From Verrucomicrobiaceae bacterium (GTDB lineage: Bacteria > Verrucomicrobiota > Verrucomicrobiia > Verrucomicrobiales > Verrucomicrobiaceae): a DNA stretch of 64,000 nucleotides. The notes below the pieces were generated by a model. The model was given only the letters and a program-made list of their open reading frames with translations. It ran no database searches and was not told the DNA's origin. The position numbers were made by a program, and so were the translations under genes. This document shows, one piece after another, positions 17,365-26,587 of this stretch. Every line of letters starts with the position of its first letter. Position 1 is the first letter of the stretch. Location of the stretch: positions 372,001 to 436,000 of the forward strand of contig JADJPM010000001.1 in the NCBI GenBank assembly GCA_016713245.1, in the 5' to 3' direction.

Positions 17365-20300
17365 GGCGGCAGGGCGATCCAGTTGACTTGGACCTGGCGG
17401 AGATTGGCAACCTTCAGGTCACCGAAGTTGGCCTCGTAGTAGCTAATGAACTGTTTGGCACCAGATGCCACCAGCAGCGAGCTGTGTGAGCCCGCGTCTT
17501 CGGTGGTGTCGATGGTCACGGGCGTGCCCCAACTCGTCCCAGTAGCGTTCGTAGCCCGCACATATTTGAGCTCACGGTTCGTGACGTCATAGTAGCTGAT
17601 GACTGGGTTGCCATTGGCCACCGCCAGCGAGGAAAAGGCCCCCACGATGCCGGTGCTGGCGATTGTCAAAGGCGTGCCCCAGGTCGCCCCATTCGCATCC
17701 GTCGCTCGCACATATTTCAGGTCGGAGGTGTTCCCTGCGTAGTAGGCGATCGCGGGCGTCGCCGCGACCACTTTTAGAGAAATAGACTGGCTTGTGCCGC
17801 TATCGATGATCAAAGGCGTGTCCCAGGCCGCACCGCTCGTATCCGTAGCCCTCACAAATTTAAGTCTGCCGCCGTTGCTCGACTCGCCGTAGGCGACCGC
17901 CGGGTTGCCATTGATCACGACCAGCGAAGTGTAATCTCCCACGGTGCCGGTGCTGTCGAGGGTCACGGGCGTGCCCCAGCTAGTCCCGCTCGCATCCAGC
18001 GCCCGCACATATTTCAGGTCGAAGTTAGTCACATCGTAATAGGTGATGGCCGGGTTGCCATTGACCACTGCCAGCGAGGTGAACCGGCCCACTAAGCCTG
18101 TCGCGTCGATGGTAATGGGTGCGCCCCAGCTCGTCCCGCTGGCGTCCGTCGCCCGCACAAACTTGAGGTCTGCGTTTGTCACGTCGTAGTAGCTGATCGC
18201 CGGGTTGCCACTGACCAACGCCATCGAAGTGTAAGTGCCCACAGAGCCGGTGCTATCGACGGTCACGGGTGTGCCCCAACTCGTCGCGTCTGCGTCCGTA
18301 GCTCGCACAAACTTGAGATCTGCGTTTGTCACGTCGTAGTAGCTGATCGCTGGGTTGCCCCCAGCGAGCGCCGCGATCGAAGTGTGCTGGCCCACGTTGC
18401 TAGCGCTGTCGAGCGTGGCAGTAGAGGCTTTGCTCTCAAGAGTGCCGGTGAAGCTGCTGGTGGTGGCGGAGTTGATGGAAACAGACGCGCCCGTGATCAC
18501 GGTGCCAACGAAGGCTTGCAGGGATGCCGTGACCACTGGCACGGAGGAAAAGGAGGAAGGGAATGTCACGGTGAAGGGCATTGATGCGCTTCCGGCAGTC
18601 ACCGTCAGCGTTCCGGCCTGCGGCGGCTTGGCGAGCTGGGCGGTGCCGATGGAGCCATTGGCGATCTGCGTGGCTCCCACGGCTCCGGCGGCGATCTGGA
18701 TGCTGGTGACGCTGCCCGCGGCCATCTGCGTGCTAGTGATGGTGGCATTGGCGAGCTTCGCCCCGGTGACGCTGCCAGCGGTGAGATTGGCCCCATTGAG
18801 GCTGGTGAGGCTGGCCCCGCTGCCGCTGAAGGCCGTGGCGGTGATTGTGCCGGCGTTGAAGTTCCCGCTCGCATCCCGTTTCACAATCGTGCTGGCGGTG
18901 TTCGCATTCGTGGCGGCATTGGCGAGGTTCGCACCCGCCGCCACATTCGCCGCCGTGACGCCGCCCACGGTGGCCACGACCGTCGCCCCCTGCGTGCCGG
19001 TGACGTTTCCGGCCATGCTGCCGGTGAAGTTCGTCGCGCTGCCTGCGGTAGTGGCAGAGGTCGCGGTCGTCGCCGTGCTCGCATTGCCCGCCAGAGTCGC
19101 GGTGATGGTGCCTGCACTGAAATTGCCGCTGGCATCGCGCAAAACGAGTGTGTTTGCCGTGTTCGCCGTCGTGCCGGTGGTAGCGGCGTTCGCCACTTTG
19201 CCAGCGGTGCTGATGGTGGCGAGTTTCGTGTCCGCAATCGCCGCACTGGCGCTGATGTCGGCATTCACGATGGTGGCATCCGTGATCATCGTGCTGGTGA
19301 GCGTGCCGGTGCCGATCTGTGTGGGTGAAATCGTGCTGTCGGTGAAAGCGAGGGTCTTCCGCGTGGGTGTGCCGCTGTTGTTCGTGACGAACAAGCTCGT
19401 CCCGTCGAATTCCACCGCGCCAAACACCGGCGTGGTGAGGTTCACACCCGTTTGCAGCCGCAGCGGAGCCACGGTGGCCGTCCCGGCCGGGAACAGCGTG
19501 GTGCCGCCGAGCGTGGGCGAGGTGAGCGTTTTGTTCGTCAGCGTCTGCGTGCCCGCGATCAGCACCACATTCGTCGAGAGCCGTGCATCGGCCACGGTGC
19601 CCGTGGTGACCTGCGTGCCGTTGAGAGCCGTCAAAGCCGCGCCGCTTCCGCTAAAGGTGCCGCTCACCGTGCCCGTGAAGGTCGGGGAGGCAGTGTTGGC
19701 CTTCAGAGCGAGATTGCCGTTCAATTTGCTAAAAGCTGATAAAACCGTGTCCGTGGCCGTGATCGTGCCCGTGGTGGAGGAGAAGCCGGTGAGTGCTTTT
19801 CCAGTGACCGTGGCCGCCGCGATGCTCGTGGCACCTTGAGTGCCAGTCACATCACCAACGAGCGAGCCGGTGAAGTTCGTGGCGCTACCGGCTGTGGTGG
19901 CCGTGCTGGCATTGCCCGCGAGAGCCGCCGTGATTGTTCCGGCGCTGAAATTGCCGCTGGCATCGCGCAGAACAAGCGTGCTGGCCGTATTGGCCGTCGT
20001 GCCGGTGGTGGCGGAGTTCGCCACTTTGCCCGCCGTGTTGAGGGTGGCGAGTTTGGTATCCACAATGGCCGCGCTGGCGCTGATGTCGGCATTGGTGATC
20101 ACCGCGTCCGCGATCATCGCGCTCGTGATTGTGCTGGTGCCGATCTGAGCGGGTGAAATCGTGCTGTCGGTGAAGGCGAGGGTCTTTCGAGTCGGCGTGG
20201 TGCTGTTGTTCGTGACGAACAAACTCGTGCCGTCGAACTCCACCGCACCAAAGACCGGCGTGGTGAGGTTCACGCCGGTTTGCAGCCGCAGCGGAGCCAC

Positions 20301-23300
20301 GGTGACTGTGCCCGCGCTGAGCAGCGGCGAGGTGAGCGTCTTGTTCGTGAGCGTTTGCGTGCCCGCGATCAGCACCACATTCGTCGAGAGCCGTGCATCC
20401 GCCACGGTGCCGGTGGTGACCTGCGTGCCGTTGAGAGCCGTCAAAGCCGCGCCGCTGCCGCTGAACGTGCCGCTCACCGTGCCCGTGAAGGTCGGCGAGG
20501 CCGTATTGGCCTTCAGAGCGAGATTGCCATTCAGTTTATTGAACGCGGTCAACACCGTATCCGTGGCCGTGATCGTGCCCGTGGTGGATGCGAAGCCAGT
20601 GAGCGCCTTTCCGGTGACGATAGCTGCCGCGATGCTCGTGGCACCTTGCGTGCCCGTGACATCACCCACAAGCGAACCAGTGAAGTTCGTGGCGGTGGTG
20701 GCGGTGCTCGCATTCCCCACGAGAGCCGCTGTGATCGTTCCGGCAGCGAAATTGCCGCTCGCATCCCGCAAAACGAGCGTGCTGGCCGTGTTGGCCGTCG
20801 TGCCGGTGGTGGCGGAGTTTGCCACCTTGCCCGCCGTGCTGAGAGTGGCGAGTTTCGTGTCCGCAATCGCCGCGCTGGCGCTGATGTCGGCGTTCACGAT
20901 GGTGCCATCCGTGATCATCGCGCTCGTAAGCGTGCCGGTGCCGATCTGAGCAGGCGCGATGGTGCTATCGGTGAAAGCGACCGTCTTCCGCGTGGGCGTG
21001 GTGCTGTTGTTCGTGATGAAAAGATTCGTGCCATTGAACTCGATGGCTCCAAACACCGGCGTGGTGAGGTTTACACCCGTTTGCAACCGCAGCGGAGCCA
21101 CGGTGACCGTTCCCGCAGGCAGGGTGACGGTGCCGCTGAGAAAGGTGGCCGTCTGCGTGCCGGGAGTGCCGATGCGGATGGTGTTCGCCTCGGCGGCCAC
21201 GCCCACATGGCCGATGTGGATGTTGTTGTTGCCCGTGGTCAGCAGGCTGCCGGCGCTTTTGCCGATGCCGATGTTGTTGGCACCCGTGGTATTGGCGACA
21301 AGCGTCTGGGAGCCGAGAGCCGTGTTGTTGATGCCGTTGGTGGTGGCCGTCGGCTGATTGACGGAAAGCGCCAGATAGCCCACGGCCACATTGAAGCCGT
21401 CCCATTCCACGGAGCTGTTGTTAAACGACTGGCCCTGCAACGCGCCGTGGCCCACGGCAATATTGTAGGAGCCCGTGGTGTTGCCGACAAGCGCCCGGTA
21501 GCCGCTGGCGGTGTTGCTGTTGCCAATCGTGTTGGCCTGGAGGGCACCGTCTCCACTGGCGGTGTTTCTGAATCCGGCGGTGTTGAAGGTAAGCGCGTTG
21601 AAGCCGCTGGCCGTGTTGCTGTTGCCGGTCGTGTTGGAGAAAAGCGCGCTGTAGCCGCTGGCCGTGTTGCTGGCGCCGGTCGTGTTGGAAAGAAGCGACT
21701 GGAGGCCGCCGGCCGTGTTGAAGCCGCCCGTCATGGTGAAATTGCCCGCGCTGGGACCCGCGAAGAAGTTGCTGGTCCCAAAGGTGTGAATGAGGCGGAC
21801 ACCGCCCTGGGTGATGCTGCCCACCACGGAGGTCGTTGCGGGCAGATCGATCCCGCCCGCGACAAACTTCCCGTTCGCATCGCGCAAAACGAGCGTGCTG
21901 GCCGTGTTCGCCGTCGTGCCGGTGGTGGCGGAGTTCGCCACTTTGCCTGCTGTGCTGATGGTGGCGAGTTTCGTGTCCACAATCGCCGCGCTGGCGCTGA
22001 TGTCGGCATTCACGAGGGTGGCATCCGTGATCATCGTGCTGGTGAGGGTTCCGGTGCCGATCTGCGCAGGCGAAATAGTGCTGTCGGTGAAGGCGATGGT
22101 TTTGCGGGTCGGAGTGCCGCTGTTGTTCGTGACGAACAAACTCGTGCCGTCGAACTCCACCGCGCCAAAGACGGGCGTGGTGAGATTCACGCCCGTTTGC
22201 AGCCGCAGCGGAGCCACGGTGGCTGTTCCGGCGCTCAGCAGCGGCGAAGTGAGCGTTTTGTTTGTGAGCGTCTGCGTGCCCGCGATCAGCACCACATTCG
22301 TCGATAGCCGTGCATCGGCCACCGTGCCCGTGGTGACCTGCGTGCCGTTGAGCGCCGTCAAAGCCGCGCCATTGCCGCTGAAGGTGCCGCTCACCGTGCC
22401 ACTGAAGGTCGGAGAGGCGGTGTTGGCCTTCAGAGCGAGATTGCCGTTCAGTTTGTTGATGGCGGACAAAATCGTATCCGTGGCCGTGATCGTGCCCGTG
22501 GTGGAGGAGAAGCCGGTGAGTGCTTTTCCAGTCACCGTGGCTGCCGCGATGCTCGTCGCGCCCTGCGTGCCGGTGACATCGCCGAGCAATGAACCCGTGA
22601 AGCTGATGGCGCTCGTGGCCGTGCTCGCATTGCCGGAAAGCGGCCCGGTGAAGCTGCCGGTGATCGTTTTGTTCGTCAGCGTCTGCGTGCCGGTGAGCGT
22701 GACCACATTCGTCGAGAGCCGTGCATCCGCCAACGTGCCGCTGGCGAGGTTCGTGGCGTTCAGCGAGGTCAATGCCGCGCCATTGCCACTGAAGGTGCCG
22801 CTCGTGGTGCCGCCCAGCGTGAGGCCGGAGGCGAGCTGCGCACTGCCGACGGAGCCAGCGGCCATTTTTGCCCCCGTGATCGCTCCATCCGGCACCGTCT
22901 GCGCCTCGGCGGCGATCATCGCATACCCCACCGCCGCGATGCGCTGGTCCGGCGTGAAGAGCTGCGAGCCGTTCGTGCCGTCATCGAACCACACCCGCAG
23001 GCGCACGTCCCCATTCGCGAACACGCTCGCGGGCACGGCGGTCATGTTTGGCAGCGTCGTATCGCCCAGCAGCACGGCGTAGAGGCCCTTCGTCACCGTG
23101 AGCGTCACCGCCGCTGTCGGCTGCGATCCCGCCGTGCTGGTGCCGTCATTGCTCCAGTAGGTGGTGGTGCCCGCGCCATTCACCAGCGCAAAGCGGAACA
23201 GCCCCGAGCCGTCAAAGTTCGTCGCGCCCACCACCACACGCCCCTGATAATGAATGAGCTGCGGCACCTGCGCTGAAAGCGAAGCAGCAAACACGAGGCA

Positions 23301-23351
23301 AAACAGGGCGCAGACGCGGTAAACGCGGTTTTTGAGAGCAGGCGAGATCAT
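17361..23351 (-). CDS. Giant modular surface protein: N-module, tail-fibre-like repeats, YadA-head-like repeats, seven-repeat propeller
   Basis: The protein has 1996 residues. A signal peptide ends near SLSAQ, followed by an N-terminal module (QVPQLIHYQGRVVVGATNF to about residue 150) shared with the FGE-domain protein at 30.0-31.5 kb. Next are long repeats with ADARLSTNV and GTQTLTNKT phrases, as in phage tail fibres and adhesins. The middle holds a head-like region of NTASGYSAL and NTTG repeats (about nt 21.14-21.78 kb), resembling YadA-type heads. The repeats then resume. The C-terminus (nt about 17.36-18.42 kb) has seven units of about 49 residues with the core ISYYDVTNADLKFVRATD, which would fit a seven-bladed beta-propeller. 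An adhesive fibre role is inferred. The stop overlaps the next gene's start by 4 bp; it is the first gene of operon I. Confidence 0.85.
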   Translation of the reverse strand: MISPALKNRVYRVCALFCLVFAASLSAQVPQLIHYQGRVVVGATNFDGSGLFRFALVNGAGTTTYWSNDGTSTAGSQPTAAVTLTVTKGLYAVLLGDTTLPNMTAVPASVFANGDVRLRVWFDDGTNGSQLFTPDQRIAAVGYAMIAAEAQTVPDGAITGAKMAAGSVGSAQLASGLTLGGTTSGTFSGNGAALTSLNATNLASGTLADARLSTNVVTLTGTQTLTNKTITGSFTGPLSGNASTATSAISFTGSLLGDVTGTQGATSIAAATVTGKALTGFSSTTGTITATDTILSAINKLNGNLALKANTASPTFSGTVSGTFSGNGAALTALNGTQVTTGTVADARLSTNVVLIAGTQTLTNKTLTSPLLSAGTATVAPLRLQTGVNLTTPVFGAVEFDGTSLFVTNNSGTPTRKTIAFTDSTISPAQIGTGTLTSTMITDATLVNADISASAAIVDTKLATISTAGKVANSATTGTTANTASTLVLRDANGKFVAGGIDLPATTSVVGSITQGGVRLIHTFGTSNFFAGPSAGNFTMTGGFNTAGGLQSLLSNTTGASNTASGYSALFSNTTGNSNTASGFNALTFNTAGFRNTASGDGALQANTIGNSNTASGYRALVGNTTGSYNIAVGHGALQGQSFNNSSVEWDGFNVAVGYLALSVNQPTATTNGINNTALGSQTLVANTTGANNIGIGKSAGSLLTTGNNNIHIGHVGVAAEANTIRIGTPGTQTATFLSGTVTLPAGTVTVAPLRLQTGVNLTTPVFGAIEFNGTNLFITNNSTTPTRKTVAFTDSTIAPAQIGTGTLTSAMITDGTIVNADISASAAIADTKLATLSTAGKVANSATTGTTANTASTLVLRDASGNFAAGTITAALVGNASTATTATNFTGSLVGDVTGTQGATSIAAAIVTGKALTGFASTTGTITATDTVLTAFNKLNGNLALKANTASPTFTGTVSGTFSGSGAALTALNGTQVTTGTVADARLSTNVVLIAGTQTLTNKTLTSPLLSAGTVTVAPLRLQTGVNLTTPVFGAVEFDGTSLFVTNNSTTPTRKTLAFTDSTISPAQIGTSTITSAMIADAVITNADISASAAIVDTKLATLNTAGKVANSATTGTTANTASTLVLRDASGNFSAGTITAALAGNASTATTAGSATNFTGSLVGDVTGTQGATSIAAATVTGKALTGFSSTTGTITATDTVLSAFSKLNGNLALKANTASPTFTGTVSGTFSGSGAALTALNGTQVTTGTVADARLSTNVVLIAGTQTLTNKTLTSPTLGGTTLFPAGTATVAPLRLQTGVNLTTPVFGAVEFDGTSLFVTNNSGTPTRKTLAFTDSTISPTQIGTGTLTSTMITDATIVNADISASAAIADTKLATISTAGKVANAATTGTTANTANTLVLRDASGNFSAGTITATLAGNASTATTATSATTAGSATNFTGSMAGNVTGTQGATVVATVGGVTAANVAAGANLANAATNANTASTIVKRDASGNFNAGTITATAFSGSGASLTSLNGANLTAGSVTGAKLANATITSTQMAAGSVTSIQIAAGAVGATQIANGSIGTAQLAKPPQAGTLTVTAGSASMPFTVTFPSSFSSVPVVTASLQAFVGTVITGASVSINSATTSSFTGTLESKASTATLDSASNVGQHTSIAALAGGNPAISYYDVTNADLKFVRATDADATSWGTPVTVDSTGSVGTYTSMALVSGNPAISYYDVTNADLKFVRATDASGTSWGAPITIDATGLVGRFTSLAVVNGNPAITYYDVTNFDLKYVRALDASGTSWGTPVTLDSTGTVGDYTSLVVINGNPAVAYGESSNGGRLKFVRATDTSGAAWDTPLIIDSGTSQSISLKVVAATPAIAYYAGNTSDLKYVRATDANGATWGTPLTIASTGIVGAFSSLAVANGNPVISYYDVTNRELKYVRATNATGTSWGTPVTIDTTEDAGSHSSLLVASGAKQFISYYEANFGDLKVANLRQVQVNWIALPP
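19300..22560 (-). repeat. Long near-identical internal repeats in the giant surface gene
   Basis: Units of roughly 0.7-0.8 kb recur at about 19.30-20.11, 20.11-20.93 and 21.84-22.56 kb with highly similar DNA. Each encodes the APLRLQTGVNLTTPVFGAVE, TRKTLAFTDSTI and NADISASAAI phrases. The head-like region separates the last two. The similarity is high enough for recombination between units. Confidence 0.75.
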
Positions 23352-23364
23352 GGCTGCCCCTCCA

Positions 23365-23423
23365 GGCCCGGTTGGTGAGGCGGTGTTTCAGGGAAAGTGA
23401 TGTTTTATTTCCAAAAGTCTGCC
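23365..23423 (-). promoter_or_regulatory. Conserved intergenic element, copy 1
   Basis: On the minus strand it reads TTTCCCTGAAACACC, eight variable bases, then AACCGGGCC, ending 13 bp before the ATG of the giant surface gene. Upstream it is preceded by an A/T-rich run (TTTTGGAAATAAAA). The same core with the same spacing recurs at 31.7 and 32.5 kb, and a degraded version at 24.2 kb. It could be a promoter or operator for operon I. Confidence 0.6.
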
Positions 23424-23462
23424 GTGATTGACAATCTGGGAGCGGGCGGGGATACTCGGCCA

Positions 23463-23711
23463 ATGAGTTCTCTAGCCCTCGAAATCGACCTTGCCTTGCA
23501 ACGGCTCGACCCGCCGAAAGCCTCGCGTCTGGAGCGGTTGTTGCGTGATGGACTGGCGCTGGCTCTGGGTGACGAGACGGCGAGCAACTTGCCTCGTTCT
23601 CAACAAACGGATAGTCGGCACGAGCTTTTTTCCCATCGCTTCGCTCCACTCGACAACGTGCCAGATCGTGACCTGGGCGACATCGTGAACGAAAACCGTG
23701 GCGAATCATGA
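23463..23711 (+). CDS. Putative VapB-like antitoxin
   Basis: The protein has 82 residues from the ATG at 23463; a longer in-frame extension from 23397 would run into the conserved intergenic element. The N-terminal half is helical and charged (EIDLALQRLDPPKASRLERL). Its stop overlaps the start of the PIN-domain gene (ATGA), the usual arrangement of antitoxin then toxin. No DNA-binding motif is certain, so the role rests on position and size. If active it would neutralise the PIN nuclease and repress the operon. Confidence 0.6.
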   Translation: MSSLALEIDLALQRLDPPKASRLERLLRDGLALALGDETASNLPRSQQTDSRHELFSHRFAPLDNVPDRDLGDIVNENRGES

Positions 23712-24143
23712 TCGTCGCGGCGGACGCCAGTTTCCTTGTATCGCTTTACGGCGTGGATGTGAACACACCGGCTGCCCGCGCCTGGATGGCGGCCAATGCC
23801 GAGCCGATTTTGCTAACCGGAGCGTTGCGGTTTGAAATGGAGAATGCGCTGCGTCTCGCCTGCTTTCGTGGTCGCATCACCTCAAGCCGAGCTGGCACAG
23901 GCCCTCAGCGAGATCGAAAGTGATCTCGCCCAAGGCATCCTCATTGCCGCGCCGGTTGACTCCAGTCTGCACTGGGCGGAATGCCGTCGCATCAGCGCGG
24001 CACATACGCTGGCGACCGGTTCCCGCGCCTATGACATCACCCACGTCGGCGCAGCCACAGTGCTCAAGTGTGACACCTTCTTGAGCTTTGATGGGCGACA
24101 ACGCACTCTCGCAGGGCTGGTGGGCCTGAACGCGGCTCCCTAG
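23708..24143 (+). pseudogene. PIN-domain (VapC-type) toxin, frameshifted
   Basis: Two overlapping frames together make one PIN protein. The first (from 23708) encodes MIVAADASFLVSLYGVD with the first catalytic Asp, and ENALRLACFRGRIT. The second frame continues with AELAQALSEIESDLAQGILI, RAYDITHVGAATVLKCDTFL and LSFDGRQRTLAGLVGLN, the normal C-terminal half with its acidic residues. The change of frame lies near 23870-23885 and needs one base removed, or two added. PIN toxins are Mg-dependent RNases that often cleave tRNA or rRNA. The gene is either inactivated or affected by a sequence error; other frame breaks in this window make the second plausible. Confidence 0.72.
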
Positions 24144-24160
24144 TCGGAACGACAGCGACT

Positions 24161-24214
24161 GGCTCGGGGCGGCATGTCTCAGGGTAAATGATGGTTTATT
24201 CCCAAAAGCCTGCC
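24161..24214 (-). repeat. Degenerate copy 2 of the conserved intergenic element
   Basis: The stretch shares CTCAGGGTAAATGATGG and TTATTCCCAAAAG with copy 1 (CAGGGAAAGTGATG, TTATTTCCAAAAG), and its continuation resembles copy 3. It has lost about 5 bp between the two core blocks. Together with copy 1 it flanks the toxin-antitoxin cassette as a direct repeat. It lies beyond the toxin's end and points away from any start codon. Confidence 0.5.
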
Positions 24215-24262
24215 ATCATCGCCCACGACTCACATTTCGCGCCTGACAGGCATGGACACGTC

Positions 24263-25159
24263 TCAGTCCTTGGTAATCTCGACTTTGTAAAACTTCGCGC
24301 TACCTGTGGCGGTGGGGTCGGTGACGGTGCGTTCGTTGCCACTGTCGGTGAAGGTGGTGCCGGTCAGCGTGGTCATGGGCACGCCGAGTGTCGTCGCGGT
24401 TTTTACGGTGTAGGTGCGGCCTGCGACGAGGGGGCTGAAGACGAGGTGCTTTTGAGATGGAAAACCGGGCACGGGGGCGATGCGCCAGTTGAACTTGGAC
24501 GCGGCGCTGGTGGGGATGAGGCCGGCGGTGTATTCGAAGAGGTTGGTGTGGCCATCAAAGTCGGGATCGAGCAGCGGGGCGGCATTGGGGTTGTTTTGAC
24601 CGAAGTGAACCACCTGCCAGTCATCGCCGAGTCCATCGGCGGCGTAGGTGCCGAAGTTGTCGGGGAGAGTGTTGAGGATCGTGAGGCTTAAAGTGCCAGT
24701 GATGCCTGCATGGATGCCTTGGGCTGTGATGGATTCGTTTTGATAAACAGCACCAGCAGTGACGAGGCCGCTGGTGCTGATGGTGCTGGCGAGTGAGGGT
24801 CCGGTGATGCTCCAGGTGATCAAGCTTGCGGGCACGGCATGGGTGGTAAGGTCGTCGAGCACCTGCGTGGCGCTGAGCTGGCGTGTGGCGGTCTCGTTCA
24901 CGGTGGTGGGAGCGGCGGCGAGCTGTAGCGCGGTGACTTCCGTGAGCTGGCCGATGTAGCCTTGTTTGTTGGTGTCATTCACGGAGGTGGTGATGCCGAC
25001 GACTCCGCCTGCGCTGGCGTCGTTGGTGTAGCTGGCGCTGGAGGTGCGTTTGCCGCCGTGATCGGTGGTGTCTGTGGTGACGGTGTAGCTCGCGGAAGTG
25101 CGTGGCCCTGCGTGCAGGCTCGATGACAGCATGAGAAGGGCGAGGATGAGTGTTTTCAT
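24263..25159 (-). CDS. Secreted Ig-like / calcium-motif protein, last gene of the TULIP operon
   Basis: The protein has 298 residues from the ATG at 25159, where a clean signal peptide begins (TLILALLMLSSSLHAG). An upstream in-frame extension overlaps the preceding gene and lacks similarity. The mature protein starts GPRTSASYT, as in the paralogue at 16.3-17.4 kb. It contains the Ig-like core (LITWSITGPSLASTISTSGL, then VTAGAVYQNE), the acidic motif LLDPDFDGHTNLFEYTAGLI and a beta-rich C-terminus ending FYKVEITKD. It follows the third P47-like gene by 13 bp on the same strand and is probably co-transcribed. Function is unknown; an exported, calcium-stabilised structural role is inferred. Confidence 0.8.
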   Translation of the reverse strand: MKTLILALLMLSSSLHAGPRTSASYTVTTDTTDHGGKRTSSASYTNDASAGGVVGITTSVNDTNKQGYIGQLTEVTALQLAAAPTTVNETATRQLSATQVLDDLTTHAVPASLITWSITGPSLASTISTSGLVTAGAVYQNESITAQGIHAGITGTLSLTILNTLPDNFGTYAADGLGDDWQVVHFGQNNPNAAPLLDPDFDGHTNLFEYTAGLIPTSAASKFNWRIAPVPGFPSQKHLVFSPLVAGRTYTVKTATTLGVPMTTLTGTTFTDSGNERTVTDPTATGSAKFYKVEITKD

Positions 25160-25172
25160 GGCGGTGTGAGGT

Positions 25173-26585
25173 TCATGTGACGGCAAGAAAGGTGCCGCTG
25201 AGTTGCAGGGAGTCGTTGAGCTGGGCACTGGTGAGTTTGAAGTCGGTGCTGTCGGGCCAGATGATGGGCGCGGTGGCGTTGAGCAGCATGGAGTCGATGG
25301 CGGGGGCGTCGTTTTCACCGGCCATCTCGATGGCTTTTTCGGTGATGGCTACGGCTGCCGCGCCGACGCCGATGACGATGCCGGCGATGAGCGCGGCGGC
25401 AGCGAGGGCGGTGCCTGCGGTCGCCACTGTGGCCACAGCGAGGGCGACGATGCTGGCGACGAGCAGGATTTCGCCAGCGAGGTCAAAGCCTTGGTCGTGG
25501 TCGGTCCAGTGCTCGATGAGGGCGGGGCGAGCATCGCTGAAGCCGAGGGTCTGGGTGCCATCGGGCTTGGTGATGAGGGCGATGGCGAGGAAGTTCTGCG
25601 TGTGGCAACGGGCACGGATACCGGGGGAGAGGTCGGTCACGGTTTGCACGTCGAGTTGCAGCTCTCCAGCCTCGATGCGGAGGGAGAGGGAGATGATTTT
25701 GGCGCTGTGCTCTTTGCCGCCGTCGTCTGTGGCAGTGAAGGAGACGCTGTCGTGCGCATTGATGATGGAGTCACCGCTAGCGGAGAGGGCGAAGTCGGCG
25801 CTGCTGGTGCCGGGAAACATGCGTGGCATGGCGGGCAGGATCATCTGGGCGAGGATGCGCTCTTTTGAGATGAGGAAGCCCGCACGCTGTCCGGGTGCGA
25901 TGGCGGCGTAGGATAGCTGCTCGATGAGGCCGGTGGGCGAGCGGCCCTGGGTCATGCAGAGGATGGCGAGTGCACCGTCTTCTTTCGTGCCGAGGTCGGA
26001 GTAGGCGTAGGCGTGATCGGTGGGCTGCATCCAATGAAACTGCTCTTTGTCGGCGGTGCGGCTGAGGTCGATGGTGGCAAAGATGTGATCGAAGTCGCCG
26101 AGGTTTTCATTGAGCCAGGCTTCGAGCAGGGCTTGGAGGGAGGCTTGGACCAGGAAGGAGGGTTTTGTGCCGGGAAAAGCGATGTCGGTGATGATGGCGA
26201 CCTTGTGGCTCTCCGATTCCGTGGTGAGAGGCGTGGTGCGGACTTTCAAATGATGAGTGTTGCCCGTGCCAGCCTCCTCCGCCGCGTGGAGGAAGCTCAG
26301 CCGCACTTCCACCTTGAGCAAAGCGGAGGCGATGGTGACGGCGGGCATGGGCGGCGGGCAGTGCATGAGCACCTCCGTGATGGGGATGCCGAGGCAGACG
26401 AGGGCTCCATCTCCGCCGGGGACGATCTGCCAGGTGCCGAAGCGCCCGGTGGCGGTGATGCCGTCCTCGGCGTCGGTAACCTCGAACGCCGCCGGCGAGG
26501 TGCCCGCTTTGGCGATGGCGCGGTTCACCTCAGCGATGTGCATGGCGAAGACGGTGTCCCAGCCGTTGGTGGAAGCGGTGTCCAT
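25173..26585 (-). CDS. P47-like TULIP-family protein (third of three)
   Basis: The protein has 470 residues from the ATG at 26585; the longer frame from 26681 lies inside the upstream gene. The N-terminus NGWDTVFAMHIAEVNRAIAK and then TGRFGTWQIVPGGDG match the opening of Clostridium P-47 (PF06597) and related TULIP proteins. The C-terminus IIWPDSTDFKLTSAQLNDSL also follows the family ending. A hydrophobic, alanine-rich segment (about residues 360-405) is inserted before the end. TULIP folds bind lipids or hydrophobic ligands. P47 and OrfX proteins accompany some botulinum-like toxins, but their function is unsettled. There is no signal peptide. The gene starts 2 bp after the stop of the second P47-like gene. 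Confidence 0.82.
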   Translation of the reverse strand: MDTASTNGWDTVFAMHIAEVNRAIAKAGTSPAAFEVTDAEDGITATGRFGTWQIVPGGDGALVCLGIPITEVLMHCPPPMPAVTIASALLKVEVRLSFLHAAEEAGTGNTHHLKVRTTPLTTESESHKVAIITDIAFPGTKPSFLVQASLQALLEAWLNENLGDFDHIFATIDLSRTADKEQFHWMQPTDHAYAYSDLGTKEDGALAILCMTQGRSPTGLIEQLSYAAIAPGQRAGFLISKERILAQMILPAMPRMFPGTSSADFALSASGDSIINAHDSVSFTATDDGGKEHSAKIISLSLRIEAGELQLDVQTVTDLSPGIRARCHTQNFLAIALITKPDGTQTLGFSDARPALIEHWTDHDQGFDLAGEILLVASIVALAVATVATAGTALAAAALIAGIVIGVGAAAVAITEKAIEMAGENDAPAIDSMLLNATAPIIWPDSTDFKLTSAQLNDSLQLSGTFLAVT

Positions 26586-26587
26586 GC

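Noticed and set aside
17361..22600. Prophage tail-fibre gene, because of ADARLSTNV and GTQTLTNKT repeats
   Set aside because: No capsid, tail, lysis or integrase genes are near. A signal peptide and operon with exported proteins favour a bacterial surface fibre.
17400..22600. CRISPR-like array from regular repeats
   Set aside because: Repeats are hundreds of bases long or encode protein repeats, with no unique short spacers and no cas genes.
23397..23462. Longer start for the antitoxin
   Set aside because: The extension would translate part of the conserved intergenic element, and no family similarity appears before the ATG at 23463.
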